From contig CAMLRG010000070.1 in assembly GCA_946482335.1 (NCBI GenBank), positions 1-26,508 of the forward strand: DNA of 26,508 nucleotides, read 5' to 3'. The notes under the pieces were generated by a model, which ran no database searches, was not told the DNA's origin, and saw only the letters and a program-made list of their open reading frames with translations. This document shows, in pieces, positions 1 through 7,261 of the stretch. A program made the translations under genes and the position numbers. Origin of the DNA: an uncultured Duganella sp. (GTDB lineage: Bacteria > Pseudomonadota > Gammaproteobacteria > Burkholderiales > Burkholderiaceae). Position 1 is the stretch's first letter. Every line of letters starts with the position of its first letter.

Positions 1-862
1 TGCCGGCGCCCACCATGGTGTGCAGCTCGTCGATGAAGACGATGGTCTGGCCCTCATCATGCGCCAGCTCCTTCAGCACGGACTTCAGGCGTTCCTCGAA
101 TTCGCCGCGGTATTTGGCGCCGGCCAGCAGCGCCGCCATGTCGAGCGACAGTACGCGCTTGCCGCGCAGGGAATCCGGCACTTCATTATTGACGATGCGC
201 TGCGCCAGCCCTTCCACGATGGCGGTCTTGCCGACGCCCGGTTCGCCGATCAGCACCGGGTTGTTCTTGGTACGGCGCTGCAGCACCTGGATGGCGCGGC
301 GGATCTCGTCGTCGCGGCCGATCACCGGGTCCAGTTTGCCCTGGCGCGCGCGCTCGGTGAGGTCGAGGGTATATTTCTTCAGCGCTTCGCGCTGGCCTTC
401 GGCTTCCTGCGAATCGACCTTACCGCCGCCGCGCACGGCGTCGATGGCCGCTTCCAGCGACTTGCGCGCCAAGCCATTGTCGCGCGCCAGGCGGCCCGCT
501 TCCGACTTGTCCTCGGTCAGCGCCAGCAGCACCATTTCGCTGGACACGAACTGGTCGCCGCGCTTCTGGGCTTCCTTGTCGGCCAGGTTGAGCATGTTGA
601 CGAATTCGCGGTTGACCTGGGTGTCGCCGCCGGTGCCGGACACCTTGGGCAGGCGGTCGAGCGCCGTCTTCAGCGCATTGGCCAGGCCGCCCACATTGAC
701 GCCGGCGCGCTGCAGCAGCGAACGGGCGCCGCCGTCTTCCTGGTTCAGCAGGGCCAGCAGCAAGTGCGCCGGTTCGATGTATTGGTTATCATTGCCGACG
801 GCCAGGCTCTGGGCATCGGCCAGGGCTTCTTGCAGTTTGGTGGTAAGTTTGTCTTGGCGCAT
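1..862 (-). CDS. clpB: ATP-dependent chaperone ClpB, N-terminal part (cut by window edge)
   Basis: ClpB is a hexameric AAA+ disaggregase of the cytoplasm that works with DnaK to rescue aggregated proteins after heat stress. The visible 287 codons begin [19 protein letters not shown] and cover the paired Clp_N repeats (about residues 5-145), the linker, and the start of the first AAA+ domain. Walker A GEPGVGKT falls at residues 206-213, the same numbering I recall for E. coli ClpB. Walker B (VFIDELH) is followed almost at once by the window edge. The start is ATG at 862, preceded by an AGGAG-like ribosome site about 8 nt away. The gene lies 54 bp downstream of moaE in the same direction. A sigma-32-like promoter overlaps the moaE stop, so clpB probably has its own heat-shock control. 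The middle domain and second AAA+ domain lie outside the window. The identification is secure. Confidence 0.97.
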   Translation of the reverse strand, partial: MRQDKLTTKLQEALADAQSLAVGNDNQYIEPAHLLLALLNQEDGGARSLLQRAGVNVGGLANALKTALDRLPKVSGTGGDTQVNREFVNMLNLADKEAQKRGDQFVSSEMVLLALTEDKSEAGRLARDNGLARKSLEAAIDAVRGGGKVDSQEAEGQREALKKYTLDLTERARQGKLDPVIGRDDEIRRAIQVLQRRTKNNPVLIGEPGVGKTAIVEGLAQRIVNNEVPDSLRGKRVLSLDMAALLAGAKYRGEFEERLKSVLKELAHDEGQTIVFIDELHTMVGAG

Positions 863-893
863 TTCTAACGCTCCTGTTTCATTGTCAACGACA

Positions 894-921
894 ATTTAAG
901 GTCGCGTTGACGCTTTTCAAG
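894..921 (-). promoter_or_regulatory. sigma-32-like heat-shock promoter of clpB
   Basis: Read on the minus strand, CTTGAA (916-921) is followed by 14 nt and CCTTAAAT (894-901). This fits the sigma-32 pattern CTTGAA, 13-15 nt, CCCCATnT, with a good -35 and a partial -10. A second CTTGAAAAG copy lies 13 bp upstream (-35-like core 929-934). The predicted start near 888 leaves a leader of about 25 nt before the clpB ATG at 862. ClpB genes are classically RpoH-dependent, which supports the call. The -35 overlaps the moaE stop codon. Confidence 0.6.
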
Positions 922-1369
922 ACCACTTTTCAAGTGCCTGGTCATCGCTGGTGCGGGCATCGACCCAGCGCGCGCCCTCCGGCGTCTGCTCCTTCTTCCA
1001 GAACGGCGCTTCGGTCTTCAGGTAATCGATGATGAATTCGCAGGCCGCAAACGCCTCGCCCCGGTGCGGCGCAGTCGCCGCGACCAGCACGATCTGGTCC
1101 ATGGGCTTGAGCGGCCCGACGCGATGGATGACCAGCGCGCCATAGATGGGCCAACGGGCCTTGGCCTGATCGATGATGGCCTGGATCGACTGCTCGGTCA
1201 TGCCGGGGTAGTGCTCCAGTTCCATTTCCGCGACGGTCGCCCCCTCGTTGAGGTCACGCACGGTGCCGACGAACGTGACTATACCGCCAACTTTGGCATT
1301 TCCTGCGCGCAGTTGGGCCACTTCCTGCGATACATCGAAATCTTCAACCTGGATACGGACGTCGCTCAT
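917..1369 (-). CDS. moaE: Molybdopterin synthase catalytic subunit MoaE
   Basis: MoaE is the large subunit of molybdopterin synthase. With the thiocarboxylated MoaD it inserts two sulfurs into cyclic pyranopterin monophosphate to make molybdopterin in the cytoplasm. The 150-residue product matches the usual family length. Family landmarks are visible: HRVGPLKPMD in the middle, the ATAPHRGEAFAACEF segment, and near the C-terminus APFWKKE, which carries the active-site lysine region. The chosen start is ATG at 1369 (MSDVRIQVEDF) with a GGAGGG ribosome site. Longer in-frame extensions lie inside the upstream gene and look non-native. The start overlaps the stop of the DUF349 gene as ATGA, so translation is probably coupled. 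No moaD lies next to it in this window, which is unusual because moaD commonly sits just upstream of moaE. Confidence 0.93.
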   Translation of the reverse strand: MSDVRIQVEDFDVSQEVAQLRAGNAKVGGIVTFVGTVRDLNEGATVAEMELEHYPGMTEQSIQAIIDQAKARWPIYGALVIHRVGPLKPMDQIVLVAATAPHRGEAFAACEFIIDYLKTEAPFWKKEQTPEGARWVDARTSDDQALEKWS

Positions 1370-4020
1370 TTGCCCTCCGCGCCAATCTTGCGGAACAGCT
1401 GCTCGATGCGGCTGGCCGTGCGGGCGTCCACCAGGGCGGGCATGGCGCACAGGGCAAGGAACTGGGCGGAATGGCTGGCCGGCTTCTGGCCGGACTTGAG
1501 GGAGGATTGCAACACTTCTACCTGCATTTTCAATCGGTCTTTCGCAAATTCGGCGCCGCTGTCGATGCCGGCCAGGATTTCCAGGCGCAGCACTTCGGAC
1601 AACAAACGTTGACGGTTGTGTTCCAGTTCGCCGGCGTAGGCGGCGCGTGCGGCGGCGCCCTCGCCCGCGGCTTTCAGCGCGGCGTCCAGGCGCGTGCGCA
1701 GGGTGCGCTCATGCTCGGCGGGCAGCGCCGGCAAGGCTTGCCAACGGCCGTTCCAGTCGGCGGGATCGATGTCGCCCGGCTGCGCCAGGGCATTTTCCAA
1801 AGCCTGCACCAGGCGCAATTTCTCGCGCATGGCATTGGCTTGCGCGGCGCCGGCGCGCTTGCGGATCGCGTCCGCCTGCGATTGCAGGGCGCCGACCGCC
1901 GCGCGGTAGCGCTGGTCGATGCGCTGCTCGCTGGCGCGCGGCACCACGCCCGAGGCGTGCCAGGCGGCTGCGGCTTCCTTCAGCGCCTTGCCGATGGCGG
2001 CCAGCACGGTCTTGTCGTCGCCTTCGAACTTGGCCGATTCCAGGCCCGCGCAAATCGCTTCGCGCGCGTGCAGGTGCGCCTTGCGCTCATGGTCGGCAGC
2101 GTGGGCGTGCTCCTTGCGCTTGGCGAAAATCAGGTCGCAGGCGGCGCGGAACTTCTGCCACAAGGCTTGCTCGGTCTTGCGCTCCAGCGGCAAGGCACGG
2201 GCATGGCCTTGCCAGGATTCCTGCAGCCGGCGCAGCGTATCGATGGTGTGGCGGTCGAGCGGGTTCAGTTTGCCGACCTCCTCGATCAATTGCTCGCGCC
2301 GCGCGACTTCGATCCTGCGCTGGGCTTCGAGCGGCGCCATCAGGCTGTCCATCGCCTTGCTGAACGCGGCGTCCAGCCGCTTCTTGTCCTTGCGGTCGAT
2401 CGTACCGAGGCGGCTCCAGGCCTGGCGCAGGCGCTGGCTGGACGAGGCCAGCGTGCGCCAGTCGTGCGTGTGCGGCAGGTTGCCGGTGGCCGCTTCCTCG
2501 CGGTCGGCCTGTTCGCCGCCGGCCGCTTCCAGCTGGGCGGCATCCTTGGCGATCAGGGCATGCGCTTCGTCGACCAGCTGTTGCGCCTTGGCCGCGTTGG
2601 CATGGCGTTCGTCGGCGAGGTGCTTGAAATGGGCGGCTGCCGGGGCGTAGGCAGCCGTGCAGGCGGCGTCGAACCGTTCCCACAGCGATTTGGGCGCGGC
2701 GCCGGACACGCCGTCCAGCGCCTTCCAGCGTTCGCGCATGCTGCCCACCTTCTTGGCCAGCTCGCTCATGCCGAGGCCCTCGGCGGGCAAGTGTTCGACC
2801 GCATGCACCAGCTCTTCGCGCGAGACGTTGCCGCCCCAGCGCGCCCAGTCGCCCATGCGCTTCAATTCTGCACGCACGTGGGCCAGGCGTTCGGCCTGGG
2901 CGGGCGACAGGCGGCCGGTCTTGCTGTCCTTTAATGCCTTGTCATGTTCGGCCGCGATGTGGAGCTGCCCTTGCGCCAGCGCGGCTTCCATGGCGTCCAC
3001 CACTTCCATGAAATGGCGGTTGGCGGCCAATTCGGCGGCGTTGGGCTTGTGCTTGTCTTTGGTGGCGCGCAGGGCACGCGCGGCCTCCGGCCCCGGGCCG
3101 CCCTGCTGGGGCGCGGCAGCGCCGCCGGGCGCAACGCCGGCTGCGCCAGCACCGGCAGGCTCGCCGTTGGCGCCGCCCGGGGCACGCCCGCCCTTGCCAT
3201 CGGCCGCCCCTCGCGCCTGCGCCTGCACGGGATCGGCCGCGCGGTCGGCGTGGCCGGTGCCGGTGCGTGCGGACGCATCGGCCGCCGCCATGCCGGGCGG
3301 CGGTGCGGCCGCGATGGCCGGTCGTGCCGCTTGCTGCGCGGCCCGCTCGGCCGCCAGCACGGCGTCGAAATCCTGCAGCAGATGGCGCGGCAGGGAAACG
3401 TGTTCCGGGGCAGCCAGGTGGGCCTGGTGCACGCTGGCCAGCCGCTCAAGTTCAGCGGCCTCGGGATGTTTGCGCAAGGCTGCCAGGTCGTCGATCATCG
3501 CGCGCTGCAGCGCCACCTGCGCTTCCAGCCGGTCAGCCAGCGCCTGGCGTACGTGCGCGAATTCGGCGGCGGCCACGGGCGCCGCGTCGATCACCTTCCA
3601 TTGCCGGTCGAGGTCCGCCACCAGATTCGGGGTCAGCTTTTCATCGGCCAACAGACGCTGCGCAAGAGCAATACATGCCTGTGCCTGTTTTTGTTCGGCC
3701 TGGACGTGGCGGATCGCGTCGAGGCGCCCCTGCACCAGTTTGGCCACGCGCCGGTCCGAATTGCGCACCGCTTGCTGTACGGTCTCCAGCGCCGCTTGCG
3801 AGACCACATGCTCGGCCGCTGCCAGCCGCACGTCGGCAAACTCGCTGTTCAGGATGAGCTCGACCGCAGCCGGCTCGTCGCCCGCCAGGTTGCGGGCCAG
3901 CTCGGCTTGCGCCGCGCGCCGTTCTGCGGGACTGCCCAGCGGCGCCTGCGAGCCGCCGGCGCCATGTTGGCCGGCAACACTGGCTTGGCTGGCCGGCTGC
4001 TTGAAGAGGAACTCAAACAT
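1366..4020 (-). CDS. DUF349 domain-containing protein
   Basis: This 884-residue cytoplasmic protein has unknown function. It is highly charged and predicted almost wholly helical. The C-terminal two thirds contain at least three DUF349-type units, recognisable by LWERFDAAC, LWQKFRAACD and a weaker IDQRYRAAV, each followed by a long Lys/Ala/Glu-rich helix. The N-terminal quarter is a separate helical domain starting MFEFLFKQ. A low-complexity Ala/Gly/Pro linker of roughly 90 residues (about residues 235-325) joins the two. The ATG at 4020 has no clear Shine-Dalgarno sequence. A TATGAT-like -10 lies about 30 nt upstream within an inverted repeat. The stop overlaps moaE by 4 bp. Nothing in the sequence shows a catalytic site. 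The long helices suggest a scaffold or coiled-coil role, but that is only inference. Confidence 0.85.
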   Translation of the reverse strand: MFEFLFKQPASQASVAGQHGAGGSQAPLGSPAERRAAQAELARNLAGDEPAAVELILNSEFADVRLAAAEHVVSQAALETVQQAVRNSDRRVAKLVQGRLDAIRHVQAEQKQAQACIALAQRLLADEKLTPNLVADLDRQWKVIDAAPVAAAEFAHVRQALADRLEAQVALQRAMIDDLAALRKHPEAAELERLASVHQAHLAAPEHVSLPRHLLQDFDAVLAAERAAQQAARPAIAAAPPPGMAAADASARTGTGHADRAADPVQAQARGAADGKGGRAPGGANGEPAGAGAAGVAPGGAAAPQQGGPGPEAARALRATKDKHKPNAAELAANRHFMEVVDAMEAALAQGQLHIAAEHDKALKDSKTGRLSPAQAERLAHVRAELKRMGDWARWGGNVSREELVHAVEHLPAEGLGMSELAKKVGSMRERWKALDGVSGAAPKSLWERFDAACTAAYAPAAAHFKHLADERHANAAKAQQLVDEAHALIAKDAAQLEAAGGEQADREEAATGNLPHTHDWRTLASSSQRLRQAWSRLGTIDRKDKKRLDAAFSKAMDSLMAPLEAQRRIEVARREQLIEEVGKLNPLDRHTIDTLRRLQESWQGHARALPLERKTEQALWQKFRAACDLIFAKRKEHAHAADHERKAHLHAREAICAGLESAKFEGDDKTVLAAIGKALKEAAAAWHASGVVPRASEQRIDQRYRAAVGALQSQADAIRKRAGAAQANAMREKLRLVQALENALAQPGDIDPADWNGRWQALPALPAEHERTLRTRLDAALKAAGEGAAARAAYAGELEHNRQRLLSEVLRLEILAGIDSGAEFAKDRLKMQVEVLQSSLKSGQKPASHSAQFLALCAMPALVDARTASRIEQLFRKIGAEGK

Positions 4021-4026
4021 AGTTGT

Positions 4027-4057
4027 GCTATGAATGGATCAAAACCACCATCATAGC
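4027..4057. repeat. 7-bp inverted repeat in the DUF349 leader
   Basis: GCTATGA (4027-4033) and TCATAGC (4051-4057) are perfect inverted arms separated by 17 bp. On the minus strand the distal arm overlaps a TATGAT -10-like element (4050-4055) directly upstream of the DUF349 start at 4020. It could be an operator or a leader stem. No regulator is suggested by the context. Confidence 0.4.
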
Positions 4058-4061
4058 GCAG

Positions 4062-4082
4062 CGCCGCCCGGCAAGGGCGGCG
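4062..4082 (-). terminator. GC-rich hairpin after the hemerythrin-like gene
   Basis: CGCCGCCC (4062-4069) pairs perfectly with GGGCGGCG (4075-4082) across a 5-nt loop. It lies 19 bp past the stop of the minus-strand gene ending at 4101 and before the DUF349 promoter region. No U-tract follows on the minus strand, so it may slow polymerase or protect the RNA end rather than act as a full intrinsic terminator. Confidence 0.35.
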
Positions 4083-4100
4083 AATACAGGCTCGGCGTGT

Positions 4101-4772
4101 TCAGGCCGGGTCTGCAGCGGCGCGATGGGCCGAACGCATGCGCCGGTGGTAGCGCAGCTTCGGCACAGGAACCACGGCCTCGTTCTCTTCGCGCAGGGAA
4201 GTTCGCACCTGGCGCGCTTGCAACAAGGCTTTCCTGTCTTTTTCGGCGGAGGCGGGCACGCGGCGCGCTTCCACCACTTGAGCGTCATGGGCCAGGAATT
4301 TGTTCGCGATATCGAACCACGCTTCGCCGCCGATCGCGCTGCGCGCAATGGTGAACAATTCCTTTTCCTCTTTCTCCAGGCGCTGCAGCAGCAGCGTGCA
4401 GAAAGTCTCGATCGATTCGCAAATCTCCGTCACCTGGCGTTCGCAATGGTCGGCCGTGGTATCGAGTTCCGCCTGCAAGCGCCGGATCACGGACAGGGCG
4501 GCCTGGTTCAGGCGGCTCAATTCATCCAATAATTGGTTGGCCTGCTCCGTCGCATTTTGCAGCGCGGGAATCAGGTACAGCTCGATCTTGCGCCAATGGC
4601 AGGCCTGGTACAGGCGCTCCAGGGTTTCGCAAGCATATTCAAGCTGGGATAAGGTCAGGCGCTGTTGCCGGACCAGCGTCGATTGCACGTACTTCTGGAA
4701 TGACAGCAGGCTAAGGCGCACGTTAGCCTGTTCGACGGATAACGCAACGAGTGTATATGTGGCCGTTAACAT
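4101..4772 (-). CDS. Hemerythrin-like four-helix protein (metal ligands degenerate), uncharacterised
   Basis: A 223-residue, soluble, almost entirely helical protein. I do not recognise a named family with certainty. The pattern is reminiscent of hemerythrin HHE-cation-binding domains. One helix carries CHWRKIELYLIPAL. A later helix reads LEKEEKELFTIARSAI, followed by GGEAWFDIANKFLAHD, resembling the last helices of HHE proteins. Several expected iron-ligand histidines are replaced, so oxygen or iron binding is doubtful. The C-terminal 45 residues are basic and probably disordered. The chosen start is ATG at 4772, which has a GGGAG ribosome site 6 nt upstream; a TTG at 4784 is less likely. 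An FNR/Anr-type box with matching -10 lies upstream, suggesting oxygen-dependent expression. It could instead be an unrelated four-helix bundle. Confidence 0.7.
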   Translation of the reverse strand: MLTATYTLVALSVEQANVRLSLLSFQKYVQSTLVRQQRLTLSQLEYACETLERLYQACHWRKIELYLIPALQNATEQANQLLDELSRLNQAALSVIRRLQAELDTTADHCERQVTEICESIETFCTLLLQRLEKEEKELFTIARSAIGGEAWFDIANKFLAHDAQVVEARRVPASAEKDRKALLQARQVRTSLREENEAVVPVPKLRYHRRMRSAHRAAADPA

Positions 4773-4811
4773 TCTTGCTCCCAAATATCGCTACGCGGAA
4801 ACGGAAGTACA

Positions 4812-4852
4812 AGTGTAAGTTAGCCCGACAAAAACGCTTTGACATTCATCAA
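4812..4852 (-). promoter_or_regulatory. FNR/Anr-type box with -10 element, class II layout
   Basis: On the minus strand, TTGATGAATGTCAA (4839-4852) matches the FNR/Anr consensus TTGAT-N4-ATCAA at 9 of 10 positions. It is followed after 21 nt by TACACT (4812-4817), a 4/6 match to TATAAT. With a start near 4805 the box is centred close to -41, as in class II FNR-activated promoters. The leader to the ATG at 4772 would be about 33 nt. Whether FNR or another CRP-family protein binds is inferred only. Confidence 0.5.
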
Positions 4853-4868
4853 TGTAACGTCGCGGCGC

Positions 4869-4886
4869 CCTCCTAAATTTAGGAGG
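4869..4886. repeat. Perfect 18-bp palindrome over the stop of the Pat-like gene
   Basis: CCTCCTAAATTTAGGAGG is perfectly self-complementary over 18 bp and includes the TAA stop (4879-4881) of the minus-strand gene. On the plus strand it is followed by TTTT. On the minus strand, the direction of transcription here, no U-tract follows. It may be a weak bidirectional terminator, or an operator upstream of the 4772 gene, whose FNR-like box starts 17 bp away. Confidence 0.5.
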
Positions 4887-7245
4887 TTTTCACTTGCAGC
4901 GCAAGGCGAAGATCTACCATACCAGCTTCTTGCGCCGGCGTCACGGTTCCGCCGAATCTTCGCATAAGTTGTTGCATTCCGATATTCTCGGACAATGCTT
5001 CCCCCGTCAATTCGCGCGTCCCGCGGCTGCGGAAATAGTCAAGCAATTTCTGGAACAGGATATTTCCCAATCCTTTGCCTTTCAGATCGGAACGGACGAT
5101 GATCGCGAACTCCGCTTGCTGGTTGTCAGGGTCGGCCACGGCCCGCACCACGCCCAACGTTTCCGGCATGCCATCCGCGTCGTGTCGGGTGGCAATGAAC
5201 GCCATGGCGCGGTCGTAGTCGATCTGCGTCAGCCGCGCCAATTGGGTGGGGGGCAGTTCCTTCATCGCCGAAAAGAAGCGCAGCCGGACGTCGTCGGCCG
5301 CCAGCATGCTGAAAAAGCGCACATGGGCCGGCGCATCTTCCGGGCGGATCGGCCGCAGCAGCAGCGGCGCGCCCTGCCACATGATTTCCTGCTCCAGCTC
5401 CTGGGGATAAGGGCGGATCGCCATGATGCTTTCGGCGCGGCGCGGGCCCAGCGTGGCGCGCGCGCCATGCACCTCCAGCACGTCCCCATGGACGCGGACG
5501 GGATCGATTTCCAGGGCGGCGATTTCACCGATATCGGCCACCAGTTCGGCCACATGGACCAGGGCGCGGCACAGCGCATCACCCTGGCCGGCCAGCGCGC
5601 GCCCGACGCGGGTGCGGGCGAGCATGTCGCGCGCCAGCACGGTGTTTAGCGGCGGTAAGCCAACCGCGCGGTCATCCACCACGCGGCCGGCGCTGCCGCC
5701 CAGGCCGAAGCTGATGGCGGGACCGAATACCGGGTCGCACTGCATGGCGATGCGCAATGGAAGTGCCTCGCTGGCGGTGTCCGCGGTGGGCGCCAGCGGC
5801 AGGCCGTAAGCGGCCATGGCAGCCGCCAGCGCCGCCGGCGGCAGTTCCGCCTGGCCGTCGGCCAGGGCCTGTTCCACCAGCGCGCGCGCAGCCTGGCGCT
5901 GCGGCACCGAATGCGCCGGCACCTGGGCCGGAACCTCCACCAGCAAGGCTTGGTTGCGCGAATACTGCACTACCTGGCTGAACGCCCGTACCGCCTTCTC
6001 GGGCGTATCGTAACTTGGCAGCCCGGCCGCGGCGAATTCCTGCCGCGCGCCGGCCACCGCTGCGCCGCCCAGCCAGCAGGACAGCACGCAACGGTCGCTT
6101 TGCCGCACCAACGGCACCAGGGCTTGCGCCACGCCGGTCCCGGCGGCAGCCGAGGAAGGCGCATGCACCACCAGCAGCGCATCGGCGCCGGCATCGGCCA
6201 GCAGCGCCGCGGCGACCGCCGCATGGCGCTCGGCGCCGGCTTCGCCGCCGATATCGAGGGGATTGTCCAGCGCCAGCCCGGCCGGCAACCCGGCGCGCAA
6301 GCGCTTGACGGTTTCCGGCGAAAATTGCGCCAGCTTGCCATGCACCCACTGCAGTGCATCGGCCGCCAATTGTCCGGTGCCGCTGCCATTGCTCATGATG
6401 GCCAGCCGCTCGCCGCGCACCGGACGCGCCCGCGCCACCGTTTCCACCGCGTCGAACAGGTCGGCCGAGGAATGCACGCGCAGCATGCCGGCGCGGCGGA
6501 TCACGGCGTCGTATACCTTGTCGTCGCCGTCGCGGCCAGCCTTCAGCACCACCACCGGCTTGCCGCGCGCCGCCAGGCGGGCCGCGGAGATGAACTTGCG
6601 GGCACAGGTCACCGTTTCGAGATGCATGATGATGGCGGCCGTATCGTCGTCGGCCGCCAGGTAGTCGAGCACGTCGCCCAGGTCGATGTCGCCGCCCTCC
6701 ACCAGCGACACCACGCGCGAAAACCCGATGCCATGCTGCCTGGCCCAATCCAGTACCGCCGTCATGACCGACGCCGATTGCGCGACGAAGGCTGTCTTGC
6801 CCGGCTTGGCGCCGACGTGGGCCACGCTGGCGTTCAGGCCCGCCAGCGGCGCCAGCAGCCCGATGCCGCCGGGGCCGAGGATGCGCAACAAGTGCGGCCG
6901 CGCCGCCTTCATGATTTGCCGGCGGACCGTGTCGCCCACCGGGGTCAGGATGATGGCGCCACGCGTGCCCCTGGCGCCCAGCTCCGCGACCAGCCCCGCC
7001 ACCGTTTCGGGCGGCGTGCAGACGATCGCCAGGTCCGGCGCGCGCGGCAGGGACGACAGGCGCGGATAGCAGGGAATCCCGCGCAACGCTTCGTACTTCG
7101 GGTTGACCGGCCAGATCGCCCCGGCAAAGCCGCTCTCGGCCATATTGTTCATGACCTGGGTGCCCATGCGGTCGGGCCGCAGCGAGGCGCCGAAGATGGC
7201 CACCGAGCCGGGCTCGAACAGGCTGTCCATATTCCTGATGCTCAT
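4879..7245 (-). CDS. Pat-like NDP-forming acyl-CoA synthetase / GNAT acetyltransferase fusion
   Basis: The layout is that of the protein lysine acetyltransferase Pat (PatZ/YfiQ), which acetylates metabolic enzymes such as acetyl-CoA synthetase. The 788 residues contain a CoA-binding Rossmann domain (SVAIFGASLRPDRMG near residue 13), two succinyl-CoA-ligase-like domains, part of an ATP-grasp domain, and a C-terminal GNAT domain (about 620-788) with acetyl-CoA loop RSDLKGKGLG. Known Pat proteins are about 886 residues. Here roughly 75-80 residues of the ATP-grasp domain are absent near residue 490: the text runs from YGLPLAPT almost directly to LRIAMQCDPVFGP, so the usual nucleotide-binding lysine and HKS segment are missing. 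ATP-dependent ligase activity is therefore unlikely, while acetyltransfer looks intact. The start is ATG at 7245 with GGGGAGGGG upstream, 16 bp after the DUF2804 stop, in an operon with it and ycaQ. Confidence 0.88.
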   Translation of the reverse strand: MSIRNMDSLFEPGSVAIFGASLRPDRMGTQVMNNMAESGFAGAIWPVNPKYEALRGIPCYPRLSSLPRAPDLAIVCTPPETVAGLVAELGARGTRGAIILTPVGDTVRRQIMKAARPHLLRILGPGGIGLLAPLAGLNASVAHVGAKPGKTAFVAQSASVMTAVLDWARQHGIGFSRVVSLVEGGDIDLGDVLDYLAADDDTAAIIMHLETVTCARKFISAARLAARGKPVVVLKAGRDGDDKVYDAVIRRAGMLRVHSSADLFDAVETVARARPVRGERLAIMSNGSGTGQLAADALQWVHGKLAQFSPETVKRLRAGLPAGLALDNPLDIGGEAGAERHAAVAAALLADAGADALLVVHAPSSAAAGTGVAQALVPLVRQSDRCVLSCWLGGAAVAGARQEFAAAGLPSYDTPEKAVRAFSQVVQYSRNQALLVEVPAQVPAHSVPQRQAARALVEQALADGQAELPPAALAAAMAAYGLPLAPTADTASEALPLRIAMQCDPVFGPAISFGLGGSAGRVVDDRAVGLPPLNTVLARDMLARTRVGRALAGQGDALCRALVHVAELVADIGEIAALEIDPVRVHGDVLEVHGARATLGPRRAESIMAIRPYPQELEQEIMWQGAPLLLRPIRPEDAPAHVRFFSMLAADDVRLRFFSAMKELPPTQLARLTQIDYDRAMAFIATRHDADGMPETLGVVRAVADPDNQQAEFAIIVRSDLKGKGLGNILFQKLLDYFRSRGTRELTGEALSENIGMQQLMRRFGGTVTPAQEAGMVDLRLALQVKTS

Positions 7246-7261
7246 GGCCCCTCCCCTTTTC

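Noticed and set aside
15..899. Plus-strand open frames of 294 and 282 residues over the clpB start
   Set aside because: They are antisense shadows of clpB, whose minus-strand translation matches the family over its whole visible length, with Walker A at the expected residue.
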